Source: Hofstenia miamia (Eukaryota > Xenacoelomorpha > Acoela). Taken from it: a stretch of 64,000 bases of DNA. Both the position numbers and the translations under genes were made by a program. Positions 47,823 to 58,794 of this stretch are shown in pieces. The DNA is taken from assembly GCA_004352715.1 (NCBI GenBank), contig SCFE01000119.1, positions 721,587-785,586 on the forward strand, written 5' to 3'. The number at the start of each line of letters is the position of its first letter. Positions within the stretch are counted from its first letter, which is position 1. Below the pieces are notes generated by a model. It saw only the letters and a list, made by a program, of their open reading frames with translations, had not been told where the DNA came from and searched no databases.

Positions 47823-49388
47823 CACTGTGGGCCAAAAGTGTTTGCGAATATAAAAATAGCTGTAATGTCATTCTATTTTCTCATAAATTAAATGTTGGTG
47901 GTTAATTTATTGCCAAAAAAATATAAAATAAGGTTATGAACACTCTATATAATATTTGGCATTTAATGTCAAGAAATATCACATTTTTTACATTTTCTTA
48001 AAATATAAGTGGGCCAAAAAAGTTTGCAAAAGTTTATTTAAACCAAAATTAACCCTTGAAACATAAAACTTATACCATAATTTAACAAAAAAGTAACATA
48101 TTACATATTAATGAAATTTGCACATGAACTTGGAAAAAATTATATTTCATTAACATTTAACATGAAATCTGCTTTCCTCCATTTTTCAGCAGCTCTAACA
48201 GTCTTCCATCTACTGAAGAAGTTAACCTTTGGAACACTTCGTGCGATATTTGAGCTGACGTTTGTTGAATAACCTTCCATAGATCTTGTTTGCTGGTAAA
48301 CGGACGCCCATTTTCATACACCTTCTGCTTTATGATAGAACACAAGTTTTCAATTGGACTCAAGTCGGGACTCTGAGAAGGCCAATCCATGAGCCATTCC
48401 CCAGTTATGCCATGATCTGCCAGCCAACCTTTGTTGAAGTGAGAAGCGTGACTTGGGGCATTGTCTTGCTGGAAGTTGATATTCTGTCTAACGTCATCAG
48501 TCTGAGAATTTAACCAAGGCAGAAAATTCTTTTCCAAAAATGAACAATAATTTGCAGAATTCATCTTAAGGCCCTCTGGAATGAGAAAAGTCCCAACAAC
48601 TTGGTTGCCAATTATTCCAGCCCAAATCATTATGCCACCTCCTCCCTGTTGCCTTTTGTAGCACAGACAAGGAGTTGCACGCTTTTTAAGCCATCCTTTG
48701 CTCCAACCATTTGCACCATCTAATGTTGATTGGGCCTCATCTGACAAAAGTACTTTTTGAAAATCAGTCTTAAGATATGTTGTAGCCCATAGCATTCGTT
48801 TGTTGGCATTCGTTCACTCAAAGGAGGGCATTTGAATGGTGACCTCTGATCCGCCATTTTCTTCAGGATCTGCTTTCTTGTCTTTTTTGATACTTCTGTA
48901 ACACCTGCGTTGTCAAAAATTGTCTTGCTAGTGCTATGAGGTTTTTTGTGATAAAATCTTTTAATTTTCCTCAAATCCCTGCTTGTGGTTACAATTGGCC
49001 GCCCCTTTTTATGTTTCTTTCTTTCAACCTTACCGTCATTGACAAATCTCTTCACAGTTCGGTGATCTCGTTTGAGAATTTTTGAAATTTCCAATGTAGA
49101 CTTGTTATCTGCAAGAAGTGTAACAATTTCTTCTCTTTCTTTTGCCATTAGCATCTGTCCTTTGGCCATAATTGTTATTTTTTAATAATTTGCAAACACT
49201 TTTGGCTCACCTTAAAATGTAAAAATCTGAAACAAACGAAAATTAATGGAAGTTTTTATATTCAAAGTACCTAATAATGACCTGTAATTGTTTATCATAT
49301 ATGAAGAACCATTATATTTAACATATTACTAGTAATTTAGAAAAATATTGGGCAAACACTATCTTGCAAACACTTTTGGCCTGCAGTG
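47823..49388 (-). mobile_element. Tc1/mariner element with IR/DR-like ends, DD37E
   Basis: TA at 47821-47822 and 49389-49390. The outer ends are CACTG..GGCCAAAAGTGTTTGC. A second copy of the same motif, GGGCCAAAAAAGTTTGCAAA at about 48010 and TTTGCAAACACTTTTGGCTC at about 49187, lies about 180-190 bases inside each end, in the same orientation as the outer motif. Each end therefore has two presumed transposase sites, as in IR/DR Tc1 elements such as Sleeping Beauty. Length 1566 bases. It carries the transposase at 48157-49169. Confidence 0.85.
48157..49169 (-). pseudogene. Tc1/mariner transposase with DD37E spacing, one frameshift
   Basis: The N-terminal frame (49169 to about 48800, MAKGQMLMAKEREEIVTLLA) holds two helix-turn-helix units and a KKGRPIVT hook. 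The catalytic frame (about 48795-48157) has the first Asp in VLLSDEAQ, the second in FQQDNAPSHAS and Glu in SPDLSPIENL, with 37 residues between the last two instead of the 34 of classic Tc1. The two frames overlap at 48720-48795, so a single indel seems to be the only damage. The C-terminus ends in GGKQISC. It belongs with DD37E-type lineages; the exact family is not assignable here. Confidence 0.85.
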
Positions 49389-49390
49389 TA

Positions 49391-50288
49391 TATTTGGTGA
49401 TGTTAATTTTGTAAAATGTGCTTTATTGTACCTTTATATTGTAGATTTAAAAATTATGCAAAAATCGAATATATTCTATCTTTTATTTGTGTACTTTCAA
49501 ATTTTGTACATCCCTGTAATTAGTTGATGTTAAATAAATTCGTTATTCGTTATTCCCTCTCTCTCTCTCTCTTGTTGTCATATGCACACTATATGAACAA
49601 GTGAAAAGTTAATAATACGTCCTGTGAATGTTTTAATTTGCCCCAATGTTTAACAACAGTGTAGATTGTAATTCAATGTCTGCTTTCCCAACACGCAATT
49701 TTAATTTGAGATCTGGTAATTGGAAATAGTTTTACAGCAAAGAATGAGAGTAACTTTCCACACTAGTTATTTTGCTAACATCTTGCTTTTATTTCTTTGC
49801 GAATACATAGAGAGCAAACTAACAATGTTAGGGCTAAATAATCTGTTAATATCACATATTTTAATATTTTTCTACTTCCGAATCGTTTATGCTTTGAGAA
49901 ATCTTTCTACCATGTAAACATTTTTCAATTATCAAACATGGTGTTATGTATAAGGAGACACCATCAAACTAAACAATGTATTTAAAACAAAATCCCCAAT
50001 AAAATGTATCACCTAATAGAGAGTGAGCAATGAAAAGGAAATTGTTTATGATGGAAACAGTGCTTTTTTTCTTCTGGTAGAACAACGACAGACCAAATCA
50101 GTAGCAATGGCGAACTTTTTGTGTAGTTGGTGAAACTAAATAATCCATAGAAAAATATATATAATTAATTTCCTTTACCGTCCATTGTATGAGATTCATC
50201 TGTGGCAAAGAGGTATTCCATTTGAATGAGGAGGATATATCATTCAATTGAAAATCTCTAAACAAATCCATTATGTGTATTATACTTT
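49391..50288. other. no gene; CT microsatellite
   Basis: A (CT)n run lies at about 49556-49572. The rest is AT-rich with no coding signal. Confidence 0.5.
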
Positions 50289-50531
50289 ACTTGTGATATA
50301 TATTATACCTGAGTGTTGTAACAAACAAATGTTTTTTGGAGGAGATATTTTTTTGTAATTGAGTGAATTATCAAAATCATTTGTATTAATTAACAGTTGG
50401 AATTTTTCTTTCACTATTAGAAGTTTTCTACAGTGAGATTTGTTGGTATTGTTTATGAAAAATATTCAATATTCTTTCTTTAATTTTGTTTAGAAGAAAT
50501 ATATTTTTATATTTTCCCTAAACTATTCATC

Positions 50532-52585
50532 ATGCCTAATAAAACCAGAGAGCATAGTGACATGCTTCAAATATGCTGCGGTATCTGTGGTATCAAAAAG
50601 AAGCCAATTCAGTTAAGGAAAATAATGCCTTTAATTCTTGACATGATAAAATCTACTAATGGTTAAGATTTGACAAATGATTCGTACCCAAAAGTTATTT
50701 GCACAGAACACTACCATGCAATACATGAGAGGTCCCATTTAAAATTACCATACAAGTTTAAATTGCCTGCAACTGTACCTTCATATTCAACCATTCATAA
50801 AACTTGTGCTAAAACTAAAAACATTCCCACAGGATTTGCATCAAGTCATGAATGTTTTTTGTGTGAGCAAAACATAATGGGACGACCACCTAAAACTAAA
50901 CGCAGAAATGAAAACAACAGTAGTTCTAGTAATTTTCCAAAGTCAAACTGCATGAAATGTTTTCAGCCAATGGGTAAAGGCATTCACCATCCTTGATGGA
51001 AATCATTAAAACAAACAGTTGATAATTTTACATCTGCTTTACAAGCAATTCCCCCAAATGTTAGAGACAAAGTAGTTCATAATATAGTTAAAACAAAACT
51101 TAAAACTAGTTTGATAAATGATGACCATGCTACAAAATTGAACATACCTGGACAATCAGCAACTATAACTCTCAACAACATATCATTTCAGTTTCAAAAC
51201 TAAACAACATCAAAACCCAAGCAAATTTGTTTTTAAACCAGATAAAACTTATTACAGGTGGAATCAGGACTGATATGGGTAGAAACATTGTGCCCCTTTA
51301 TTATAGGGAATCAGCATCACAGCAAATTTCAGTGCTAAAGTCTTTCTATGAAGTTGGAAAAATCAAATTCATTACTGAAACTGAAAAGGGAGAACCAAGT
51401 CATTATAAAGATGTGTGGAGTGTGTGGGCATCAATAGTTCCTTTGATTCAAAAGATAAACTTGCAGAGAGGTAATGTAGACCCATCAAAAGTCTTAATAA
51501 AATTATGGCAGATTCAGGACAAGGTAAAACTAAATTTTGTTTTTGTATCTTACCTAATGAAGATGAGTGTATCACAAAATCATCTCGATCTACCTATGCT
51601 AAAGGTGGTCTACTATCAAAAGGTGCTAAATATGCAGGAGTTAATAAATGCATCATGTTTTTTTGTGCCCCTGAAATAAAAGAATTGAATTCTAACTTGC
51701 AACAAATATTCAAATTAACAGGAATAAATGATGCATTTGTTAAATATCCACATATAAATTTCATTGGTGATCTCAAACTATTAAATGAGACTTTTGGTCT
51801 TATGGGAGCGAGTTCAAAACACCCTTGCTTATATTGCAAATCTGAGGCACAGAAGCTGGAAGGTGGCCAATTGAGAACAATTTCAAATCTTAATGAAGAC
51901 TATTCTCAATGGAAATCAGAAAATTCTGTCAAGCAACATGCAAAAACTTTTTTAATGTCAAAAACACCTCTTTGTTCAATAATCTACCAGGTGATACTCT
52001 AGTTCTAGAAATATCCCCTTTACCATCATTGCATATTCTCCTTGGTATCTTCAATCATATTTGGAAGGCCATTGAAAACATTTCAACTGTCTACAAGGAA
52101 GCTTGTCACCATTTTGCTTATCACTTAATTGCGTAAGAGAAGATTATTGGCGTAAAACATTTGAGGGAAATGAATGTGTCAAGTTGATGAAAAGAATTGT
52201 GGAACTTGATGCAACAAAGCTTCCTCTAGCAGAAAAACACATCAGCGCATTAGAAAAATTTAATAAATTAAGGGAAAATATTTTTGGTAACAACTTATCT
52301 ACCAATTGGGAAAAGTATTTCAATGAATTTTGTCATTCCTACAGGGAAATCCCTAATATAACAAACCCATTAAAAGTCCACATCCTCTTCGCACACTTGC
52401 CTTATTTTATTACTAAGCTTAGTAAAGGCAAAGGCTTGGGGAATTACTTGGAACAAACCAGCAAGAGGATACATAAAAAATTTGAAACAATTTATAGTAA
52501 GTATAAACAGAAAAATATTGAATCAGAGAACTATGGTGGACACCTTCTAAGAGCTGTAGTGGAGTTCAATTCATCAAACATATAA
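50532..52585 (+). pseudogene. multi-zinc-finger protein with possible DDE/RNase-H-like core, decayed
   Basis: About 680 codons once, now with two in-frame stops (about 50662 and 50995) and four frame changes (about 51210, 51505, 51905, 52130). Order: an N-terminal CCGICG with ICTEHYHAIH (zinc site), ECFLCEQ...CMKCFQPMGKGIHH (second zinc site), then IRTDMGRNIVPLYYRES, KLW-ADSGQGKTKF, FIGDLKLLN, HPCLYCKSEA, SLHILLGIFNHIW and FEGNECVKL. It ends with KGLGNYLEQTSKRIHKKFE and HLLRAVVEFNSS. The acidic residues in ADSGQG, FIGDLK and YLEQTSK, with a Cys pair between them, resemble the layout of RAG1/Transib-type DDE enzymes. That is inference. I recall similar uncharacterised multicopy proteins in other invertebrates but cannot name the family. 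Confidence 0.5.
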
Positions 52586-53450
52586 ATTTCTATTACATAG
52601 ATCAAATATGAATATAGTTTCTTTTCTTCATATATAGTTATTTTTTTAGCATTCTATGTATATAATTTATGTACATAAATAAATAATTTGAAGTTTAATT
52701 ATTCTGTAGTTAAAAACATTAAAAGTATCATTTTTGATTTTAAAATGTCACTGTTTTAGTATTATTAAATAAATTATAACATAGATGAGAATTATTGGAC
52801 CAATGTGAATAGCTTAGGTCATTAATTAAGTTCAAATACCAAAATTTACATGGTAAGAATGAAATTTCAATAGATATAGTTAGTATTATGAAATTACACT
52901 CTAATTAATAGCAATCTCTTTGATTTCATTAGCGTCATTTCATGTTTACACAACTATGATTTACTCCATAAATATTAATCTTATGGAAAAAGGTACTTAA
53001 TATATTATTTGAAAAATTCATTGACCTGTATGTTTATAACAACTAAATTACATTTATAGAAAAAGCAAACTTTGTATTTTGTTGTTAGCTAAGATTGATA
53101 CTACTTTTTTGATAATAAATATTTTTTTCAATATTGCCATTTATTAACAATAATTAAGGTATTTAAGAATATTAATACTGGTGTTATACTAAAATAAATA
53201 GTTGATAAACCAAATGAAAGTTTTTTTTACCTTATCTCCTTAATTTCTATTTCATTATTTAAATAATTCATTTTATATTGTTTTTTTTAAATTTTTAATG
53301 TTTTACAAAAGTTCAAATATCTATTGAAGACGAGTTTTATGATTTAAACAGTTGTCATTACAGCACTCTACAGGTGTTTCTGCATAAGAATCTGCAAAAA
53401 AATCCACTTGAGTATTTTTAAGGTGAAAAATCTTGTTCAGGACTGGGGTG
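52586..53450. other. AT-rich stretch, no feature
   Basis: Downstream of the zinc-finger pseudogene. Homopolymer-rich, no coding signal. Confidence 0.5.
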
Positions 53451-53520
53451 ACTTGTGATATATATTATACCTGAGTATTGTAACAAACAAATGTTTTTTA
53501 GAGGAGACATTTTTTTCTAA

Positions 53521-54280
53521 TTTGCGGAGAATCTATCATTTTTTCACTTTGCATTGTAGAAGCTAAGCACACAAGTAAATAAGTAATCAATTAAATAGTT
53601 TATACTGTTTGTGAAATAAAAATACAAATACATAGAGCATTGTCGAAAGCATTTTTCATCAGAGAGTATTGATCATCTAAAGGCAGTTTTTTTTCAGCAT
53701 GGGCATAATTTCATCTTTCATTTTTGTAGAATCTAAACATGTGTAAATGAGCAATCAATTAAATAGATTATACCATTTGTGAGATAAAAAATGCTAACAT
53801 GGGGCATTTTTGAGCAGGATTTTTTCAGTTGGCAAGCAAACTTCAAATGACAGGCATTCAAACAAACTCAGATTTTTTCTGAAGTTATTAAATGTAATAA
53901 TGCTTATGAAATGACATACATGGAGGTGGTAATGGAGGATAGAGCAAACTTTTGAATGACAGGCAATCAATCTATCAAACAGAGGATTTCTAAACAAAAC
54001 ATTAATTTGTAATAATGCTTATGAAATAATATATGTGGAGAGGGTGTAGCAAGCACATAGACACAACAAGGGACAATATCTAAGCAGGAAAACTTATTAT
54101 TAAGCTAAAACAAATATATTACCATACATACAGAGGAGAGGGTGAATGGGCAAATACATGGAAAGTGGAGGCAATCAATCAAACACAGATTTTCTAAACA
54201 AGTCATTAATTTGTAATTATTCTGATGAAATGACATATGTGGAGAGGGTATAACGAATACTTAGACATGATGGGAGCAAG
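53521..54280. repeat. imperfect ~100-bp repeat arrays beside the polymerase gene
   Basis: Two unit types. First: 53530-53650 and about 53715-53800, sharing CAATCAATTAAATAG and TTTGTGARATAAAAA. Second: about 53850-53947, 53958-54068 and 54168-54270, sharing TAATAATGCTTATGAAAT and ATGTGGAGAGGGTRTA. They lie between the 3' ends of the zinc-finger pseudogene and the polymerase gene. Confidence 0.65.
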
Positions 54281-55543
54281 CTAACTATACATAAACACTA
54301 GCATTATATCTAAACACAAATGTTAATAAGCTAAACAAAAATTTTCATAATTACCATATACAGAGAGTTAGAGCAAGTACAGGAGGGAGGTGGAGAATGA
54401 ATTGGAATAATTATTACTAAGTATCAGAGTCTAAAACATTAATTAATAACATGCACAATATAAATTTCCATATACATAGGCAGAGGCATTTTACTCTGTC
54501 ATCAATTAGTGCAGAAGAAGAGCTGGTGGATGGAAAATTATTATTAATCTTTTTTGATATCTAAACAAGAATTTTAACATTATAAACACACATGCATATT
54601 AAATTACCTTTATATCCATAGGGCAGCATTTCTATGCTATTAACAAGATATCACTTGTTGTCATAGCATGACAGTGCAATATGATTGGACGTTTCAACAC
54701 TAATCAAATGCATATGCAATCTTATCCTGGTCATTGGTCTTCAGATCATGCCTTCTTCCAGCAGAATTGATTTGAATAGGTTGAAGTTCATTATTTGTTT
54801 TACTGCACAGGTTACACCTTTTGCAATTGCCTTCTCCAACACCTTGTGCTATCATCTGTATGTTTGATTAAGTAGAGTTTTGGTCTTAGTGTCACAGCCA
54901 TGCTAACATGCCCTCAGAAAGTTCATCTTTGACTTTTAAGTACACCTTATTATCTGTATTATTGTATAAACTCTCAGGATAATTGGAGAAATCAAAATTG
55001 CGAGAGAGTGGGGTTAGCTCTGTGTACAAATTTTTCAATTTAATTCTATATAACAAAGAATCTTTATCAAAATACAATAGTGTAATTCAGTTCTTAAATG
55101 CTGGGTTTCATTATTTCATGCTCAAACTTGAACATAATTTGTTTTGATAGGTCTAATATAACCATCCCAAGATAGTTAGGCCAGTTCCATACAATATCTT
55201 TTTGTCTCAACATGACCTGGGCCAAATCCTCATTGACAATGTTGTAAGATTTAAATTCTGGTTTCTCTATTAATTTTTCTGTGGATTCCAAGTCATATGC
55301 AAACTTAATATTTATTTGCTTCTTCAAATTCTCCATAAATTTACCAAACACCACATTTGACATTAATTTATAGAATGCCTTCTTGAAATCATTATGTGCA
55401 GCATTGCATTTGCTGATGTTTAGATCAATATACAGTTTTAGAAATGGTACATGTTTAAATTCTAGGGCTTTATGAAATTTCATGATTTTCAATCCTTGAC
55501 TGACATAAAATTTCAGTAACTCATAGTGTACAACATAGCCCTC

Positions 55544-55639
55544 AGTAGTGTAGGAAGACGAGGCTTGGTTCCACAAACTGACATTTTGACCTCTGCGATA
55601 TTGATGAGTGTTTTTTAGTGACTCAGAGTTTGATTGACA
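55544..55639 (+). repeat. left terminal inverted repeat (96 bp)
   Basis: Perfect reverse complement of 58699-58794. Immediately preceded by GCCCTC. Confidence 0.95.
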
Positions 55640-56089
55640 GCTTACTAATGGATTTTCGCTGACGTCACATATTTTTTAAGTATGTCTACTAATGGATTTC
55701 AATTAGTGATGCTTTTAATTGATTTTCATTCATGTTAGGGCCACTTTTTGGGATGACTAATTTCACTTTTGTTAATATAACAATTGTTTGCATTACATCT
55801 CGTTAATATATACCTCATTATAACAACCCCTTTCGGGATATGTATACATAATATTACAAAGTAATTTTCCATAATTTCAAGAAGCTTACATGTATAATTT
55901 GGGAAAACTTTCAAAATCGCATTTATCAAAATTCATTGTAACACATTTATCGCATCTCAACTTTTTTCAACCAATAATTAATTTTCATAATAAATGCGCA
56001 TGGAATTTTATAGGTAATAGTAAAAATGAATGACTAGTATACATGCAATCCGTTCTAATAAAAACGTTTTAAATTTTTAGACACTAGTA

Positions 56090-57234
56090 AAAACGCGATT
56101 GTCTAGTTTACATGTTAAAAAACAAAACTAATTTTAAACTATTTCATTAATACACATGGAAAATATTAAATATAGAAATTAAAACAAAGAGATCGCATAT
56201 TCGCTATACTTAATGGGGTAATACATAATAAAACCAGCATACATTTTCGGAAAGAGTACCAAAATTCGCCTCCTAAAAATGCTACATGCAATCTTATTTA
56301 TTAATAATATACATACACACTCATATATACAATATAATTATACACCATAGGAGACATTACACCTTGTACCAACTTTTATACGTTTGTTTTCCTTCTCCAT
56401 TTTTTTCACTTTTATTTTGTTTTGGTGACTTTACATGGGCTGTATGCACTTACTTGGGTTTTCCAACTTTCATTGCTTTACCAACTTTTTTTCCATGTTT
56501 TTCACTTTTATTTTGTTTTGGTGACTTTACATGGGCTGTATGTATTTACATGGGTTTTCCGACTTTCACTGCTTTGTTGAATATTACATGTTTTTTCAAC
56601 TTCATTTGATTTATGGGCAATGTTTATGCATTTGTATGCATCACATGGTGTTCCACTCCTCNAAAACGCGATTGTCTAGTTTACATGTTAAAAAACAAAA
56701 CTAATTTTAAACTATTTCATTAATACACATGGAAAATATTAAATATAGAAATTAAAACAAAGAGATCGCATATTCGCTATACTTAATGGGGTAATACATA
56801 ATAAAACCAGCATACATTTTCGGAAAGAGTACCAAAATTCGCCTCCTAAAAATGCTACATGCAATCTTATTTATTAATAATATACATACACACTCATATA
56901 TACAATATAATTATACACCATAGGAGACATTACACCTTGTACCAACTTTTATACGTTTGTTTTCCTTCTCCATTTTTTTCACTTTTATTTTGTTTTGGTG
57001 ACTTTACATGGGCTGTATGCACTTACTTGGGTTTTCCAACTTTCATTGCTTTACCAACTTTTTTTCCATGTTTTTCACTTTTATTTTGTTTTGGTGACTT
57101 TACATGGGCTGTATGTATTTACATGGGTTTTCCGACTTTCACTGCTTTGTTGAATATTACATGTTTTTTCAACTTCATTTGATTTATGGGCAATGTTTAT
57201 GCATTTGTATGCATCACATGGTGTTCCACTCCTC
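56090..57234 (+). repeat. 572-bp tandem duplication around a single N
   Basis: 56090-56661 and 56663-57234 appear identical, separated only by the N at 56662. Each copy also holds an internal 96-base tandem repeat (starts at about 56407 and 56503 in copy 1). Identical copies meeting at one N suggest unmerged overlapping contig ends rather than a real duplication. Confidence 0.9.
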
Positions 57235-58256
57235 TAATGTATTATATCGCAAAATTAGTTGAAATTCTGCATTTGATCTAAATGTAATAAACTTGAAAAC
57301 ATGAATATAGGCGAATAAACTATTAAAATATAAAATTCGTTTTAAAACAATAGCGTGTTTGGTGAAAATAGAAATATTACATCACATATATTAGGCAAAT
57401 AAACTATTAAAATATAAAATTCGTTTTAAATAAAAATGGGTACAATGGAAAGAGAAATATTACATGCAGTGATAGTAAAATATGGAAAAATCTATTGTAA
57501 TGTAATTTGCATTGCTAGTTAAAAATCATTATAATTAAATAATTCCACTCACTCATTTGCAATAAATTAAACAAATTCGATTATACACAATACTCAATAA
57601 AACATCTATGCATTGAAACTAATTTAAAAAGGAGAATAAACGTGTACAAAGGAAAAGTTTATAGGCACATAAAACCGTTAATACATAACATTGCTCATCC
57701 CAAAAACGTATATGCCAAAAGAGGAAATACAAAAATTAACTGAATAAAACACCAATGCAAATCAATGTTTAAAACAAAAAAAGGTGTAAAAAATATTACA
57801 AAGTTGAATATTTAGTATAAAATATTGAAAAAGTAGCTTACCCGTGTGATATATGGCTGGAGACGTTACCCAAATCACTTGCATCAGTGATTTCCATTCG
57901 TACATCAAGTCTTTCTCATTCCATTGACAAGGTAAGTCAATCTGCGTCCAACTTTAAAATCCCGTGACTCAAGGTTTCACAAACCTTTTGACGTCTTAAG
58001 CTAATTAGAGAAGAATTTCAGNCAGTAAGTTAATTAAACTTCAATCTCCACTGATCAGGCAATTATAAAACACAAGGGTCGCACACACTAAAATGAAGTG
58101 GGGATTACTAGATAACAATTCCTTCTTACTAATGCATTTGAGAAGAAAAATACAATACTAGAATGAATAATAAAAGAATTAATTTAATATATAACACTTA
58201 GAAAGAAACATGAATTATTTAAATCCACGTTTTTTGGCTTTTTTAAAAATGTGTGA
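57235..58256. other. AT-rich interior of the TIR element
   Basis: No coding signal. TAAACTATTAAAATATAAAA occurs twice (about 57317 and 57399). A lone N lies at 58022. Confidence 0.5.
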
Positions 58257-58642
58257 GTTAATGCAATCTTGTTACTATTCTCATTATAAAGAAGGCGTAC
58301 CAGCGTTTAATATTGTTCCACCATAAAGCAATCACACACTTTCAATTTTCAAACATCCCCTTGCATGCGTTGTATATTAATATACATGTGTTTGACCTTT
58401 TAAAAAAAAATATATATAAGTTAATGTAAACTTTTTGCTATACTCATTATAAAGAAGACATGCCAATGTTTAATGTTGTTCCCTCACGAAGCAATCAAAC
58501 ATTTTTAATTTTCAGTGGTCCGTCGAATTCTGGGAAAACAAGTCTACTTGGTAAATTAATTGACAAAGATTATTTTGATATTCGAAGGCAATCGTCTTTT
58601 TTCATCACTTTCAAAGTAATGTATATAATAAATTTAAGGTGA
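58257..58642 (+). pseudogene. packaging-type ATPase start, truncated; 5' end duplicated
   Basis: 58460-58642 encodes MPMFNVVPSRSNQTFLIF then SGPSNSGKTSLLGKLI, a clear Walker A P-loop after a beta strand, as in FtsK/HerA-type packaging ATPases of Polintons and relatives. The match ends after about 60 codons, 57 bases before the right inverted end, so the Walker B half is lost. A related 5' piece at 58257-58345 (EGVPAFNIVPP then stop) shows that the gene start is duplicated about 169 bases apart. Any other P-loop family is possible from so short a piece. Confidence 0.5.
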
Positions 58643-58698
58643 AAATGAAACGTGTGGTTGAATTCGGTAAATGATAATGAACCAGCACTTGTGTAAAT

Positions 58699-58794
58699 TG
58701 TCAATCAAACTCTGAGTCACTAAAAAACACTCATCAATATCGCAGAGGTCAAAATGTCAGTTTGTGGAACCAAGCCTCGTCTTCCTACACTACT
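58699..58794 (-). repeat. right terminal inverted repeat (96 bp)
   Basis: Perfect reverse complement of 55544-55639. Immediately followed by GCCCTC. Confidence 0.95.

Larger units (their letters stand above)
50289..53521. repeat. ~71-base direct repeats flanking a decayed gene
   Basis: 50289-50360 and 53451-53521 match closely (core ACTTGTGATATATATTATAC and AACAAACAAATGTTTTTT). They have the same orientation, are 3.16 kb apart, and enclose the pseudogene at 50532-52585. They may be ends, a shared promoter or replication motif, or a recombination scar. Confidence 0.7.

Noticed and set aside
49556-49572. CT microsatellite as a GAGA-type promoter element
   Set aside because: No gene start nearby; ordinary simple repeat.
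53521-54280. CRISPR-like array
   Set aside because: Units are diverged, ~100 bp, without constant spacers, in animal DNA.
56286-57182. Two identical 107-codon frames rich in Phe, Leu and Cys
   Set aside because: They lie in the 572-base duplication and arise from an internal 96-base repeat in T-rich DNA; the membrane-like look is a composition effect.
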